Below are positions 27,101 to 34,638 of a stretch of 64,000 bases of DNA, in pieces. The stretch's first letter is position 1; every line of letters begins with the position of its first letter. Source of the DNA: Limnospira platensis (GTDB lineage: Bacteria > Cyanobacteriota > Cyanobacteriia > Cyanobacteriales > Microcoleaceae); assembly GCF_046480435.1 (NCBI RefSeq), contig NZ_PKGC01000018.1; one strand, 5' to 3'. Under the pieces are notes generated by a model. That model ran no database searches, was not told the DNA's origin, and worked only from the letters and a program-made list of their open reading frames with translations. The position numbers and the translations under genes are program-made.

Positions 27101-28382
27101 CTGCTGCATAAATGCGATCGCCTACGGGAGTAGAACGCCACTCTATCCAACGATAAGAACCATCCTTAGCTTGATAGCGATTGACAAAATTAAGCACCGA
27201 ATTTTTTTGAGATAAATTTGATATTTGCTCAAGGGTAGGTTGCACATCATCGGGATGCAAAAATTCTATAAAAAACCGACCCTCTAACTCTTCTATGGTA
27301 TATCCTAAGCTGATTTCCCACTGTTGATTTAATCGCAAAAATCTTCCTTCTAAGTCAGCAATACAAAGCAAATCCATAGCCATGGAAAAAAAATCATATA
27401 ATTCTTGGGTTTTTTGCTGTAAAGCTAGTTCGGTATTCTGACGCTCAGTTATGTCAAAAATTGCACCATCGAGACCCAGCAAATTTCCCTGTTCATCAAA
27501 CTTACCCCTACCCTTTTCATCAACCCAACGAATACCACCATCTCGATGAATAATCCGGTATTCTACAATAAATGATTCATGTACAGCTACAGCTTGTAAA
27601 ATCTCGGTGGCGACAGCTTTTTTGTCATCAGGATGAATGATGTTATTATAGGAGATCACCCGATTGTTGATAACTTCATCCGCTCGATAACCGCAAATAT
27701 CTTCAATGGCATGGCTGATAAATTTCATCGTCCAATCTTGGTCACAAGCACAGCGATAAATCGCACCAGGAAGATTAGCAAGTAAAGCCCGAAATGATAC
27801 TTCTGAATATTGAGGATTGAGTACATGGGTGTTTAAATTTTGCAATTTTTCGAGCAAATTGGCTTGTTGAATAGCGATCGCCAAATGTACAGATATAATC
27901 TTCAGCAGATCTACTTCCTCTGGTAGCCATTTCCGGCTATCACTACACTGATGAACAATCAAATATCCCCAAATATCTCCACTCACCCAAATAGGAACTA
28001 TCAAAATTCCCCGCACTTGCAGCCGAGCCAGAAATTCTATATAATCATCTCCTAGATGGGTCTGATAAATATCAGCGATCGCCATTACTTCGTCTATAAA
28101 TGCCTGATACTTCCAGAATATTGGGGCGATGTTTTCCTCGCTGACAAACCAGCAAATATCCTGAAAAGAGGCAGCTCTTATCTGGAGACTACCATCAGAT
28201 TCTAAGGGACAAATCAAAGCGCGATCGCTTTGCCACAACTCAGATAATTCCGTGACTACCGTATCAAAAATCGTGTTTAAATTAGCCAACTCAACCATCT
28301 GGTTAGCTATTTTGAAAAGCAAGTTTTCCCTAGGAGTCGCCGTAGTAAGTTGGTCTGATCGTGCTAAAATCTGTGGAATCAT
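24183..28382 (-). CDS. Hybrid sensor histidine kinase/response regulator (GAF-PAS4-GAF-HisKA-HATPase-REC)
   Basis: This 1399-residue soluble sensor has, in order, a GAF domain (about 15-175) and four PAS/PAC modules (about 195-325, 330-445, 450-575, 590-715). A second GAF follows (about 735-900), then HisKA with the phospho-His in EFLANMSHEIRTPMNAVLGF (about 955), the HATPase domain (NSIKFTEFG, DTGIGISPEDQQ, YGGTGLGLTI), and a C-terminal receiver with the acceptor Asp in DIIFMDLRMPRMDG and Lys in FLSKPV. No membrane helices are seen. The first GAF lacks an obvious bilin-binding Cys context that I can confirm. The signal is unknown and no partner regulator is adjacent. Confidence 0.92.
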   Translation of the reverse strand: MIPQILARSDQLTTATPRENLLFKIANQMVELANLNTIFDTVVTELSELWQSDRALICPLESDGSLQIRAASFQDICWFVSEENIAPIFWKYQAFIDEVMAIADIYQTHLGDDYIEFLARLQVRGILIVPIWVSGDIWGYLIVHQCSDSRKWLPEEVDLLKIISVHLAIAIQQANLLEKLQNLNTHVLNPQYSEVSFRALLANLPGAIYRCACDQDWTMKFISHAIEDICGYRADEVINNRVISYNNIIHPDDKKAVATEILQAVAVHESFIVEYRIIHRDGGIRWVDEKGRGKFDEQGNLLGLDGAIFDITERQNTELALQQKTQELYDFFSMAMDLLCIADLEGRFLRLNQQWEISLGYTIEELEGRFFIEFLHPDDVQPTLEQISNLSQKNSVLNFVNRYQAKDGSYRWIEWRSTPVGDRIYAAARDITDRKKAEIALQESEQRWQFALEGNGDGVWDWNAQTNQVYFSRRWKQLLGFRDEEISDNVEEWEKRIHPDDKPQVFEALNKHLNDETEQYISEHRIQCKDGSYQWILDRGRVMYRSPDGKPLRVIGTHTDISEQQAALRERKKTELALKESEEKFRQLAENIHQVFFINSAIGEMLYVSPAYEQIWQQSRDSLYKNPSLWLMCVHPEDRNAMTEALNKQISQGIAFNETYRIVRPDGSIRWIESRAFPVRDKQGNIYRYTGIAEDITHRKNIENALQNQLQKTLIIQRITEKIRQSLDVQEIFTTAVEQIGKAFKVNCCLIHTYQKYPLPHGALVAKYSQHPCHLLGDLKEAVAFDNDPYIEYIVEQNRAISCHKNDCLIKLSELNMASPFLQTHEYFEESENLKSMLAIATFYHGQPNGIISLHQCDHKRVWTVDEMELIEAIARQLGIAIAHAQLLSQEKEQRQELTYKNIRLKKMTEEAKAANRAKSEFLANMSHEIRTPMNAVLGFADLLQSTITDPQASSYIKAIASSGRTLLALINDILDLSKIEAGKLQLHYEPVNIRTIINEIEHIFEQKAKEKNIELQVYIAPEIPYSIIMDEVRLRQILFNIVGNSIKFTEFGSVKIMASCSQLKPNHPYNSINLKIAITDTGIGISPEDQQKIFDSFTQSEGQSNRKYGGTGLGLTITERLVHLLGGSIHLESQINQGSTFTFDFPDVKIATETTILSPLIALDENLKQFQTASILVADDVRSNLDLLAEYFANTYHTIITAKDGEEAIRLAQIYQPDIIFMDLRMPRMDGREATQFLKHNELTSHIPIVLLTASPQQRHEQDLQQLCNGFLSKPVTKSQIVAELKKFLNSTQFTEPTDKQPSDKVSLKPVRLPELAAKLRQEVEVTLPHLRETLVSREIKQFIQNLEMLGQEHQSTVLLDYVATLKQQLQDFDWDNIPKTVAKFAEIPEQLIMENYH

Positions 28383-28706
28383 TGGATTTGTCCCCTGTCT
28401 GAATCATCTTAGGAAAAATTAACTCGGAAAATTCACAGTGTAGAGTTATATTCCCGCCCCCGTATCAAATACTGTTGACTGAATCACTAAAAATTATCAA
28501 TGCCTATGATTCCATTTTGCCAGATTTGCTAACCAAATATCTACCCCCTAAATAAACCATGGTAAAATTTGCCGTTAGTGGGTTGAACCTGGTCTATGGG
28601 GTCTATGGGGACAGGGCCCAAGTTCCGGTATAATTCCCAATTCAGTTCAAAACCCCGCTTTGTATTGTTTAAAATAGAGTTTTAAGTTAAGTTCACAGCA
28701 GCAATC
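28383..28706. other. Intergenic region between divergent kinase and trpS
   Basis: This 324-bp region carries the presumed promoters of the divergent kinase and trpS genes. A short direct repeat GGTCTATGGG / GGTCTATGGG lies near 28590-28610. I see no gene or structured RNA. Confidence 0.45.
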
Positions 28707-29717
28707 ATGGATAAGCAGCGAATTCTCTCAGGAGTACAACCAACGGGAAACCTACACCTAGGTAACTATCTGGGCGCGATCCGCAACTGGGTAGAAGGTC
28801 AGAAACAGTATGATAACTTTTTCTGTGTGGTAGACCTACACGCGATCACGGTTCCCCACAACCCCGCGACTCTGGCGGCGGATACCTACACGATCGCAGC
28901 CCTTTATTTAGCCTGTGGTATCGACCCAGAAGATTCAACTATTTTTGTACAGTCCCATATTTCCGCCCACAGTGAGTTAACCTGGCTTCTCAACTGTCTG
29001 ACCCCCATTAACTGGCTGCAAGATATGATCCAGTTTAAGGAAAAAGCCGTTAAGCAGGGGGAAAATGTCAGTACGGGTTTATTGGATTATCCGGTATTGA
29101 TGGCCGCCGACATTTTGCTTTATGATGCCGATCGCGTTCCGGTTGGGGAAGACCAAAAACAACATTTGGAACTGACACGGGATATTGCTGGCAGATTTAA
29201 CCATTTATTCGGTCAACCCGATCAGGAAATTCTCAAAATCCCTGAACCTCTCATTCGTACAGAAGGCGCGCGGGTCATGAGTTTAACTGATGGGACTAAG
29301 AAAATGTCTAAGTCTGACCCCTCCGAGTTAAGCCGGATTAACTTATTAGACCCCCCAGATGCGATCGTTAAGAAAATTAAACGCTGCAAAACTGACTCGG
29401 TGCGAGGGTTAGCTTTTGATGTTCCAGACCGCCCCGAATGTCATAATCTGCTGAGTCTATATGCTTTGCTCTCTAACCAAACTAAAGCACAAGTGGCGGC
29501 TGAATGTGCAGAGATGGGGTGGGGACAGTTTAAACCCCTGCTGACGGAAACGGCGATCGCCGCCCTCAAGCCTATTCAAGAACGCTACAAGGAAGTTATG
29601 AGCGATCGTGGTTATTTAGAGTCCATATTGCGTACAGGTCGCCAACAAGCCGAGGCTGTAGCCAATCAAACTTTAAGCCGCGTTAAAGATGCCCTAGGTT
29701 ATTCCAAACCTTTGTAA
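28707..29717 (+). CDS. trpS: Tryptophanyl-tRNA synthetase
   Basis: Class I aminoacyl-tRNA synthetase charging tRNA-Trp. The HIGH-type motif is HLGN (residues 17-20, in QPTGNLHLGNYLGAIRNW) and the KMSKS loop is in GTKKMSKSDPSELS near residue 200. AVGEDQKQH-like specificity sequence appears as VPVGEDQKQHLELTRDIA. The 336-residue length is standard. Start ATG 28707. The methylenetetrahydrofolate reductase gene follows 44 nt downstream on the same strand. Confidence 0.97.
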   Translation: MDKQRILSGVQPTGNLHLGNYLGAIRNWVEGQKQYDNFFCVVDLHAITVPHNPATLAADTYTIAALYLACGIDPEDSTIFVQSHISAHSELTWLLNCLTPINWLQDMIQFKEKAVKQGENVSTGLLDYPVLMAADILLYDADRVPVGEDQKQHLELTRDIAGRFNHLFGQPDQEILKIPEPLIRTEGARVMSLTDGTKKMSKSDPSELSRINLLDPPDAIVKKIKRCKTDSVRGLAFDVPDRPECHNLLSLYALLSNQTKAQVAAECAEMGWGQFKPLLTETAIAALKPIQERYKEVMSDRGYLESILRTGRQQAEAVANQTLSRVKDALGYSKPL

Positions 29718-29761
29718 TCTCGCTGAATTTACCTTGAATTTTTACATCTAAAACCGCCATA

Positions 29762-30713
29762 ATGAACCGATTTAGGACTGCTTGTTTGAACCCCAAAGAA
29801 TTTGTGATCACCGCCGAAGTAGCACCCCCAAAAGGCGGCGATCCCACTCACATGATCGAGATGGCGCGGGGTCTAAAAAAACGCGTCCATGGGGTTAATA
29901 TTACTGATGGCAGTCGGGCTGTTTTAGGGATGAGTTCCCTAGCTTCCTGCGTGATTCTGCAACATCATGGCATTGAACCGATTTTACAAGTGGCTTGTCG
30001 CGATCGCAACCGGATTGGTTTACAAGCCGACCTCCTGGGAGCGCACGCCCTAGGAATTAGNNNNNNNNNNNNNNNNNNNNNNNNNNNNNNNNNNNNNNNN
30101 NNNNNNNNNNNNNNNNNNNNNNNNNNNNNNNGCCCTCACAGGTGATCCAGTCAAAGCGGGAGATCATGTTAATGCTAAACCAGTTTTTGATTTTGAATCC
30201 GTGCGCCTATTACAAGCTATTAATAAGCTAAATAATGGCATGGATTGGAATGACAAAAAGCTGCCCCATGGTCGGACAGACCTATTTCCGGGAGCCGCAG
30301 TAGACCCCCAATCTCCCAGTTTTTCCGGGTTACAAAGTCGTTTTTATCGCAAATTAAAAGCCGGGGCTTGTTTCTTTCAAAGTCAATTAATCACGGATTT
30401 TGAAAGGCTCTATAAATTCATGAATCAAGTGGCTTCTGATACGGATAAACCGATTTTGGCGGGAATTTTCCTCCTGAAATCCGCGAAAAATGCCATTTTT
30501 ATTAACAAATATGTTCCCGGTGTTAACATCCCCGACCACATTATCCACCGTTTAGAAAAATCATCACATCCCCTGGAAGAAGGCATTAAAATTGCGGCGG
30601 AACAAGTACAAATTGCACGTCAAATTTGCCGAGGTGTTCACCTTATGGCGGTTAAACGAGAAGACCTCATCCCGAAAATATTAGATGCAGCCAATATCCC
30701 CCCATTACCATAA
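29762..30713 (+). CDS. metF: Methylenetetrahydrofolate reductase (assembly gap inside)
   Basis: A flavin TIM-barrel enzyme that reduces 5,10-methylenetetrahydrofolate to 5-methyltetrahydrofolate for methionine synthesis. N-terminal part: EFVITAEVAPPKGGDPTHM, VHGVNITDGSRAVLGMSS, EPILQVACRDRNRIGLQADL. After the gap: ALTGDPVKAGDHVNAKPVFD (the conserved L-T-G-D-P), then GACFFQSQLITDFERLYKFM (the F-x-Q-S/T-Q-x-x-F/Y-D region). The frame is broken only by the 71-N gap at 30061-30131. Protein homology calls for about 10 nt there (GI-R-N-I-L-ALTGDP), so the real gene is probably intact at about 297 residues. Some cyanobacterial members use ferredoxin-type partners instead of NAD(P)H; not decidable here. 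Confidence 0.88.
30061..30131. other. Assembly gap (71 N) in metF
   Basis: This run of N splits the metF reading frame. Expected missing sequence is about 10 nt, judged from the conserved stretch before LTGDP. Confidence 0.95.
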
Positions 30714-31074
30714 TAGCGGAGGGTAGAACCATGGAGTTTTCGATATGATGGGATACAGCCAACTCCAGGAGAAGCCACCGCGCGTCTACACCCCTTTCCC
30801 CCTGGGGGAGGGGCTTCAGAATGTACTTGATGGCTAGAGAAGGCGAAGCTGTTACCAAAACTGGTGAAGGTGATTTGAATCAGGTCTGACTAACCGAGTA
30901 GATGAAGTTGGCATTTGGGCGCAATAATTCAATCAAATGGTAAAGCAACTCAAGGATTTATTCAATACATTATCATAGCCCTCAGAACTGAGAAATTATC
31001 CCAAGCCAATCAAGAGATTCTTAGCTTCAATGTGACCAAAATCTAACTTTTGCCATAATTCCCCCCAAATTACC
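30714..31074. other. Intergenic region with a decayed reading-frame tail
   Basis: The 361 bp downstream of metF holds a GC palindrome (CCCCCTGGGGG near 30790-30806). From about 30911 there is an open run without a start (SWHLGAIIQSNGKATQGFIQ ... SFNVTKI) ending in TAA near 31048. It has the composition of protein coding sequence but I recognise no family. It is probably the tail of a lost gene. Confidence 0.35.
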
Positions 31075-31590
31075 ATGAGCGACAATATAACCGAGGTGCG
31101 ATCGCCTAATATTTCCATTCATCCCCCCACGGCTTTTGTCGCGGCTAATTTAAGGCGGATTCTACCAGATTGGAACTCTGATGATGTTTGGATAGTGATT
31201 TTTTTACAGCGATCGCAGTTCCCCTTAACCACAACTAATGATATAATTGAGCAGGAGAAAAACCGATTATGCGATCGCTTTTTAGAATTCGCCCAACCCG
31301 TAGCCCAACAACTTAATTCCCAGGGATGGATGACCGATATTATCTACCCTCCCAGCGGTTATCCGTTGCTGTCGAAACCCGGAGAAATCCACCATAGTGA
31401 TGCTTTAACTGTCGCGACATCCTTAAACCTTTCTCTGCAAAAGGGACCCTGTACCATCGTAATTCATCCCCAATGGGGAACCGCCGTTTATCCCAGTGTG
31501 TTGATATCCTCTGCGCCGCCAGATGAAATCAACAAAGCTATCGATTTTGCTGGCTATCGCGTCGCCCCAACTCATAAACCCCACAGGTAA
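31075..31590 (+). CDS. MMADHC-like (methylmalonic aciduria/homocystinuria type D) family protein
   Basis: The 171-residue protein contains ISIHPPTAFVAANLRRILPD, WIVIFLQRSQFPLTTTNDII and CTIVIHPQWGTAVYPSVLIS, the pattern of cyanobacterial proteins annotated as MMADHC-like. Human MMADHC traffics cobalamin to methionine synthase; a cobalamin role in cyanobacteria is inference from homology only. metF, another gene of the methyl-folate/methionine branch, lies 361 nt upstream on the same strand, which fits. Start ATG 31075. The 3' end overlaps the convergent membrane-protein gene by 53 nt. Confidence 0.7.
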   Translation: MSDNITEVRSPNISIHPPTAFVAANLRRILPDWNSDDVWIVIFLQRSQFPLTTTNDIIEQEKNRLCDRFLEFAQPVAQQLNSQGWMTDIIYPPSGYPLLSKPGEIHHSDALTVATSLNLSLQKGPCTIVIHPQWGTAVYPSVLISSAPPDEINKAIDFAGYRVAPTHKPHR

Positions 31591-31960
31591 CCGCCGCAAT
31601 GACTCCCACACTGATAGACCAAGAAGGTCCCAACCCCAATTCAACTCCCCAATTCAATAATCCCCCCACCATTAGAAACGGTACAACGCTGAAGATAGAA
31701 GCAAAAAAAATATTTCCCGACTCCCTGCTAGTGCGCGTTTCCTCAAATTGTTCATCTGACCCATAAAAGGGACGTTCAGCCCAATCTAGCCACCCCGTGA
31801 GTTTTTCCATGAGTAATTCACTGAGGGGGGAAAACCCCAAACTTAATGCCAGCGACCATAACGCCGTCCCAGCCATAGCCGTTGTATTCAACGGGAACCA
31901 ACCCAGAAATATCGATATAACAGGGGTTTCCATCGCCCATGAAAAATAATCAGTTAACAT
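31538..31960 (-). CDS. Hypothetical integral membrane protein
   Basis: The 140-residue protein has hydrophobic segments around residues 12-45 (ISIFLGWFPLNTTAMAGTAL, LWSLALSLGF) and two near 82-130 (IFFASIFSVVPFLMVGGLL, SWSISVGVIAAVTCGVYEL), separated by an acidic loop (DEQFEETRTSRESG). I do not recognise the family. Its 3' end overlaps the convergent MMADHC-like gene by 53 nt. Confidence 0.6.
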   Translation of the reverse strand: MLTDYFSWAMETPVISIFLGWFPLNTTAMAGTALWSLALSLGFSPLSELLMEKLTGWLDWAERPFYGSDEQFEETRTSRESGNIFFASIFSVVPFLMVGGLLNWGVELGLGPSWSISVGVIAAVTCGVYELGRRDSQQNR

Positions 31961-32090
31961 TATGTTCTGTTTATGCCTAATGGTGGCAGAATATCAAATG
32001 TGTGCTATACGGGAATTGATTTAAATATAACCCTTGTGGGTGCATCCGGTAATTCATTAATAGATTTTGGTGATTGAGGAATCAATAATC

Positions 32091-32720
32091 ATGGCAAAAC
32101 TCAACCCCCTGCAAGTTTTCAAGCGTCCGACCCTTCTGAAACGAATGCTATGGGTTCTGGTAGGTTTCGTGTGTCTGACTCTAATTCCTTGGGGGGGACA
32201 ACAGTTAGATATAGGTGCAACTAAGGCATCAGCCTCCCAAGTAGCGGTAGGGGTCGATTGGGGTAATGCTTCTTTTCCGGTGGAAAATTTCCAGCAGTAT
32301 ACATCACCTTTTGGCTATCGTGCTGGTGGGTTTCACTATGGTTTAGACTTAGCCGCACCTATGGGGAGTTATATCCGCAATTGGTGGAGCGGACAGGTAG
32401 TCGAACTCTGGGAGGATAATCGCTGCGGCACGGGAATTATTATCCAGTCAGGACAGTGGGAACATATCTATTGCCACGTTCAGGGTCATGTACAAAGTAA
32501 TGCTAATGGTACTTACTTTATTGACCGTGGCGGCGGTCTGGAACTTCGCAAAGGTCAAATTGTGGCAGCCGGGACTAGAATTGCGCGGGTTGGGATGACC
32601 GGGAGAACTACCGGACCTCACTTGCACTGGGGACTCAAGTATAGTAATCGGTGGGTTGATCCGGCCCGTGTTCTGATTGCTATGTATCATCAACAAAACC
32701 AGCGTTTGTCTCAACGTTGA
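32091..32720 (+). CDS. M23-family metallopeptidase, exported
   Basis: The 209-residue protein from ATG 32091 has an N-terminal transmembrane signal (MLWVLVGFVCLTLIPWGG). Its LytM/M23 peptidase domain carries the Zn ligands in FHYGLDLAAP (HxxxD) and GPHLHWGLKY (HxH), with EHIYCHVQGH between them. M23 enzymes cut peptidoglycan cross-links or activate amidases; a cell-wall or cell-separation role is inferred. GAGGA upstream of 32091 supports this start over the TTG at 32067. Compact domain with no coiled coil or LysM. A strong terminator follows. Confidence 0.88.
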   Translation: MAKLNPLQVFKRPTLLKRMLWVLVGFVCLTLIPWGGQQLDIGATKASASQVAVGVDWGNASFPVENFQQYTSPFGYRAGGFHYGLDLAAPMGSYIRNWWSGQVVELWEDNRCGTGIIIQSGQWEHIYCHVQGHVQSNANGTYFIDRGGGLELRKGQIVAAGTRIARVGMTGRTTGPHLHWGLKYSNRWVDPARVLIAMYHQQNQRLSQR

Positions 32721-32744
32721 ACAAATAGCTGGTTAGGTTTTGTG

Positions 32745-32792
32745 GGGCGCGGAGTATAGGTTCATACTGTGCGCCCGGTTGTTTTGTTTTTT
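32745..32792 (+). terminator. Rho-independent terminator after M23 peptidase gene
   Basis: GGGCGC (32745-32750) pairs with GCGCCC (32771-32776), with inner AGTAT/ATACT pairing, followed by a T-rich tract. It lies 25 nt after the peptidase stop and may also serve the convergent gene at 32827. Confidence 0.8.
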
Positions 32793-32826
32793 GTGGTCTT
32801 AGTTAGGATTGCTAACAGGGCTCAAT

Positions 32827-33453
32827 TTAGCCCTGGGAAAGTAGATCAATGGATACCCGTTCCGATGGACTGCTTTGGGAAAAGGTGGGCAATTCTACGG
32901 AATTCTGACGCAATGCTGCTACTGGGTTAGTGGCGTTGCAGGCGTAGGTGTTGTCAGTATCGCCGTGGGCGAGGAAATTACAAGGTTGACTTGGGTTGGA
33001 CTGTTGCCAAGTACACTCAAGGGCTGCATAGTAAGCATCCTCATTTCGGCTTTTCAGACATCTCGCCCAGGCTTCAGGATCGTAACCTGAACCGATACAT
33101 TGGAGACTGAGACCTAAACCAATGGCTTTTAAGGCGCAGTCGGCATTCACACTACAGCCGTTTTTGTGGAAGACACCGAAGCTGTCTCTGTTGATTTCTT
33201 GTTTACCGCCAGTGTGCAAGCCATCCATTTGGCCAGGATCATTAAGTAAATCTTCGGTGGTAATTCCTAGGAAATCTGCTACATCATAGACAAACTCTGT
33301 TTGGTCATCATTGAGGACTTCGCCATTAAAGATTAATTCCTCATCTGGTTCTTCTGGTGGCATTGCCCAAGGGGGAAAGGCGGCGGCGGGAGACACACTC
33401 CAGCCTACTACCAAGAAAGAGACGGTGGCGATGGTTGTTAGTAATTTTTTCAT
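32827..33453 (-). CDS. Secreted cysteine-rich hypothetical protein
   Basis: The 208-residue protein has a classical signal peptide (MKKLLTTIATVSFLVVGWSV, cleavage likely after SPAAA). The mature part is acidic at first (PPEEPDEELIFNGEVLNDD). It then has about eight Cys in a region of residues 100-172 (NGCSVNADCALKAIGLG, LQCIGSGYDPEAWARCLKSR, LECTWQQSNPSQPCNFLAHG), suggesting disulfides in the periplasm or outside the cell. I recognise no family. Start ATG 33453. The gene is convergent with the M23 peptidase gene. Confidence 0.65.
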   Translation of the reverse strand: MKKLLTTIATVSFLVVGWSVSPAAAFPPWAMPPEEPDEELIFNGEVLNDDQTEFVYDVADFLGITTEDLLNDPGQMDGLHTGGKQEINRDSFGVFHKNGCSVNADCALKAIGLGLSLQCIGSGYDPEAWARCLKSRNEDAYYAALECTWQQSNPSQPCNFLAHGDTDNTYACNATNPVAALRQNSVELPTFSQSSPSERVSIDLLSQG

Positions 33454-33869
33454 AGTTAGTTATAATTTAGAATCAGTTGGTGAGGGAATTTCACAGTTAA
33501 TAGCCGGGGTCTGAATCCATCAAAAAATCAAGACAATTATGGGTTGCTGAAGTCGCTTAACTTTCCTCCAGCATAGCTAAAGATAGGTGTTGATGTCAAT
33601 ATTTGTTGTGTAAAGATGTTGTAAAATCTGAGAAAATTATGTAAAGGTGGTTGAGGGTGATTGTCTACTCAAAATCTGCTGTCAAGTCAGTATTTTCACG
33701 GAAAAAGTGGCTAGGGTTTTGGGGATAAAGGGGAAGCCGGCAATCAATATTGAGCGGAAAAATGGTGGCGAGAGGGTGGTTTTGAGGTAATATCATAGCG
33801 AGTTCAGGGTGAAGGTAGCTCAGGATAGAATGGGAGAGTCTCAGTAAAAATACGGAAAGTGATAGTGTT
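33454..33869. other. Intergenic region between divergent genes
   Basis: This 416-bp region separates the divergent Cys-rich and HpsJ-like genes. I see no gene, RNA or clear repeat; promoters of both genes are presumed here. Confidence 0.45.
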
Positions 33870-34634
33870 ATGAAAGGAACAACTCGAAATCAAATCCCGT
33901 CCCAGGCTGCTGGATTTTTGAGGCTGGCGGGGGTGATTTTATTCTTTTTTGCCCTAATTAACTATATTTTGCTGTTTGTGCCACCGAATTTTGGGGATCT
34001 GAGATGGCAATTGAATTTTACTACTCAGATGGTAGAACAAGGGGTGATTCCGGTGTTGGCGATCGCCTTAATGTTTTGTGCGTACGGGTTACAGGAGGTA
34101 GCTGGTCTATCACCAGAAAAGCCTAAACAGGGGTTCAACAGTCTGAAATTTTGGGTTTATGTGATTTCTGGCATTCTGGGGGTGATGTATTTAGTGCTGA
34201 TTCCCCTGCACGTTGGCACTACTATAGCGGCGAGTAATGAAACGATTGAGAAAATTAATCAGGATGCAGCGACGGCCCAAGTACAGCTAGAGGAACGTCT
34301 GCAAGAACAACAAACGCAGATGTTAGCTATCTTAGGCAATCAGCAGCGCTTAGAAGATTATATCCAAGAACAACAGCTTACGGAAGCACAATTAGCCCGC
34401 CTGCAACAATTTCAGGAAAACCCGGAAGTGTTGGGAGTCCAAAGCGATGCTATTGGCCAAGAACTGAAACGGGAAATTGAAAACCGTCGGCGAGAGGCGG
34501 AAAAGCGATCGCAACTGGGGACTTTCAAATCTAATCTGCGGGTAGGCTTAGGTAGCTTACTGCTGGCTAGTTGCTATTTGACTATCGCCTGGAGTGGCTT
34601 AATCAACAAACGCAGTCGCAAAAAAGCGGTTTAA
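33870..34634 (+). CDS. HpsJ-like membrane protein
   Basis: The 254-residue protein has hydrophobic helices at about 18-38 (AGVILFFFALINYILLFVPP), 62-78, 98-118 (VYVISGILGVMYLVLIPLHV) and a C-terminal one (LRVGLGSLLLASCYLTIAWS). An alanine/glutamine-rich coiled coil (about 125-210) separates the last two. RWQLNFTTQMVEQGVIPVLA and the overall layout match cyanobacterial HpsJ-type proteins, named from the hormogonium polysaccharide locus of Nostoc. A role in polysaccharide secretion or gliding motility is inferred from that family. No other hps genes are adjacent. Confidence 0.7.
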   Translation: MKGTTRNQIPSQAAGFLRLAGVILFFFALINYILLFVPPNFGDLRWQLNFTTQMVEQGVIPVLAIALMFCAYGLQEVAGLSPEKPKQGFNSLKFWVYVISGILGVMYLVLIPLHVGTTIAASNETIEKINQDAATAQVQLEERLQEQQTQMLAILGNQQRLEDYIQEQQLTEAQLARLQQFQENPEVLGVQSDAIGQELKREIENRRREAEKRSQLGTFKSNLRVGLGSLLLASCYLTIAWSGLINKRSRKKAV

Positions 34635-34638
34635 ATGG

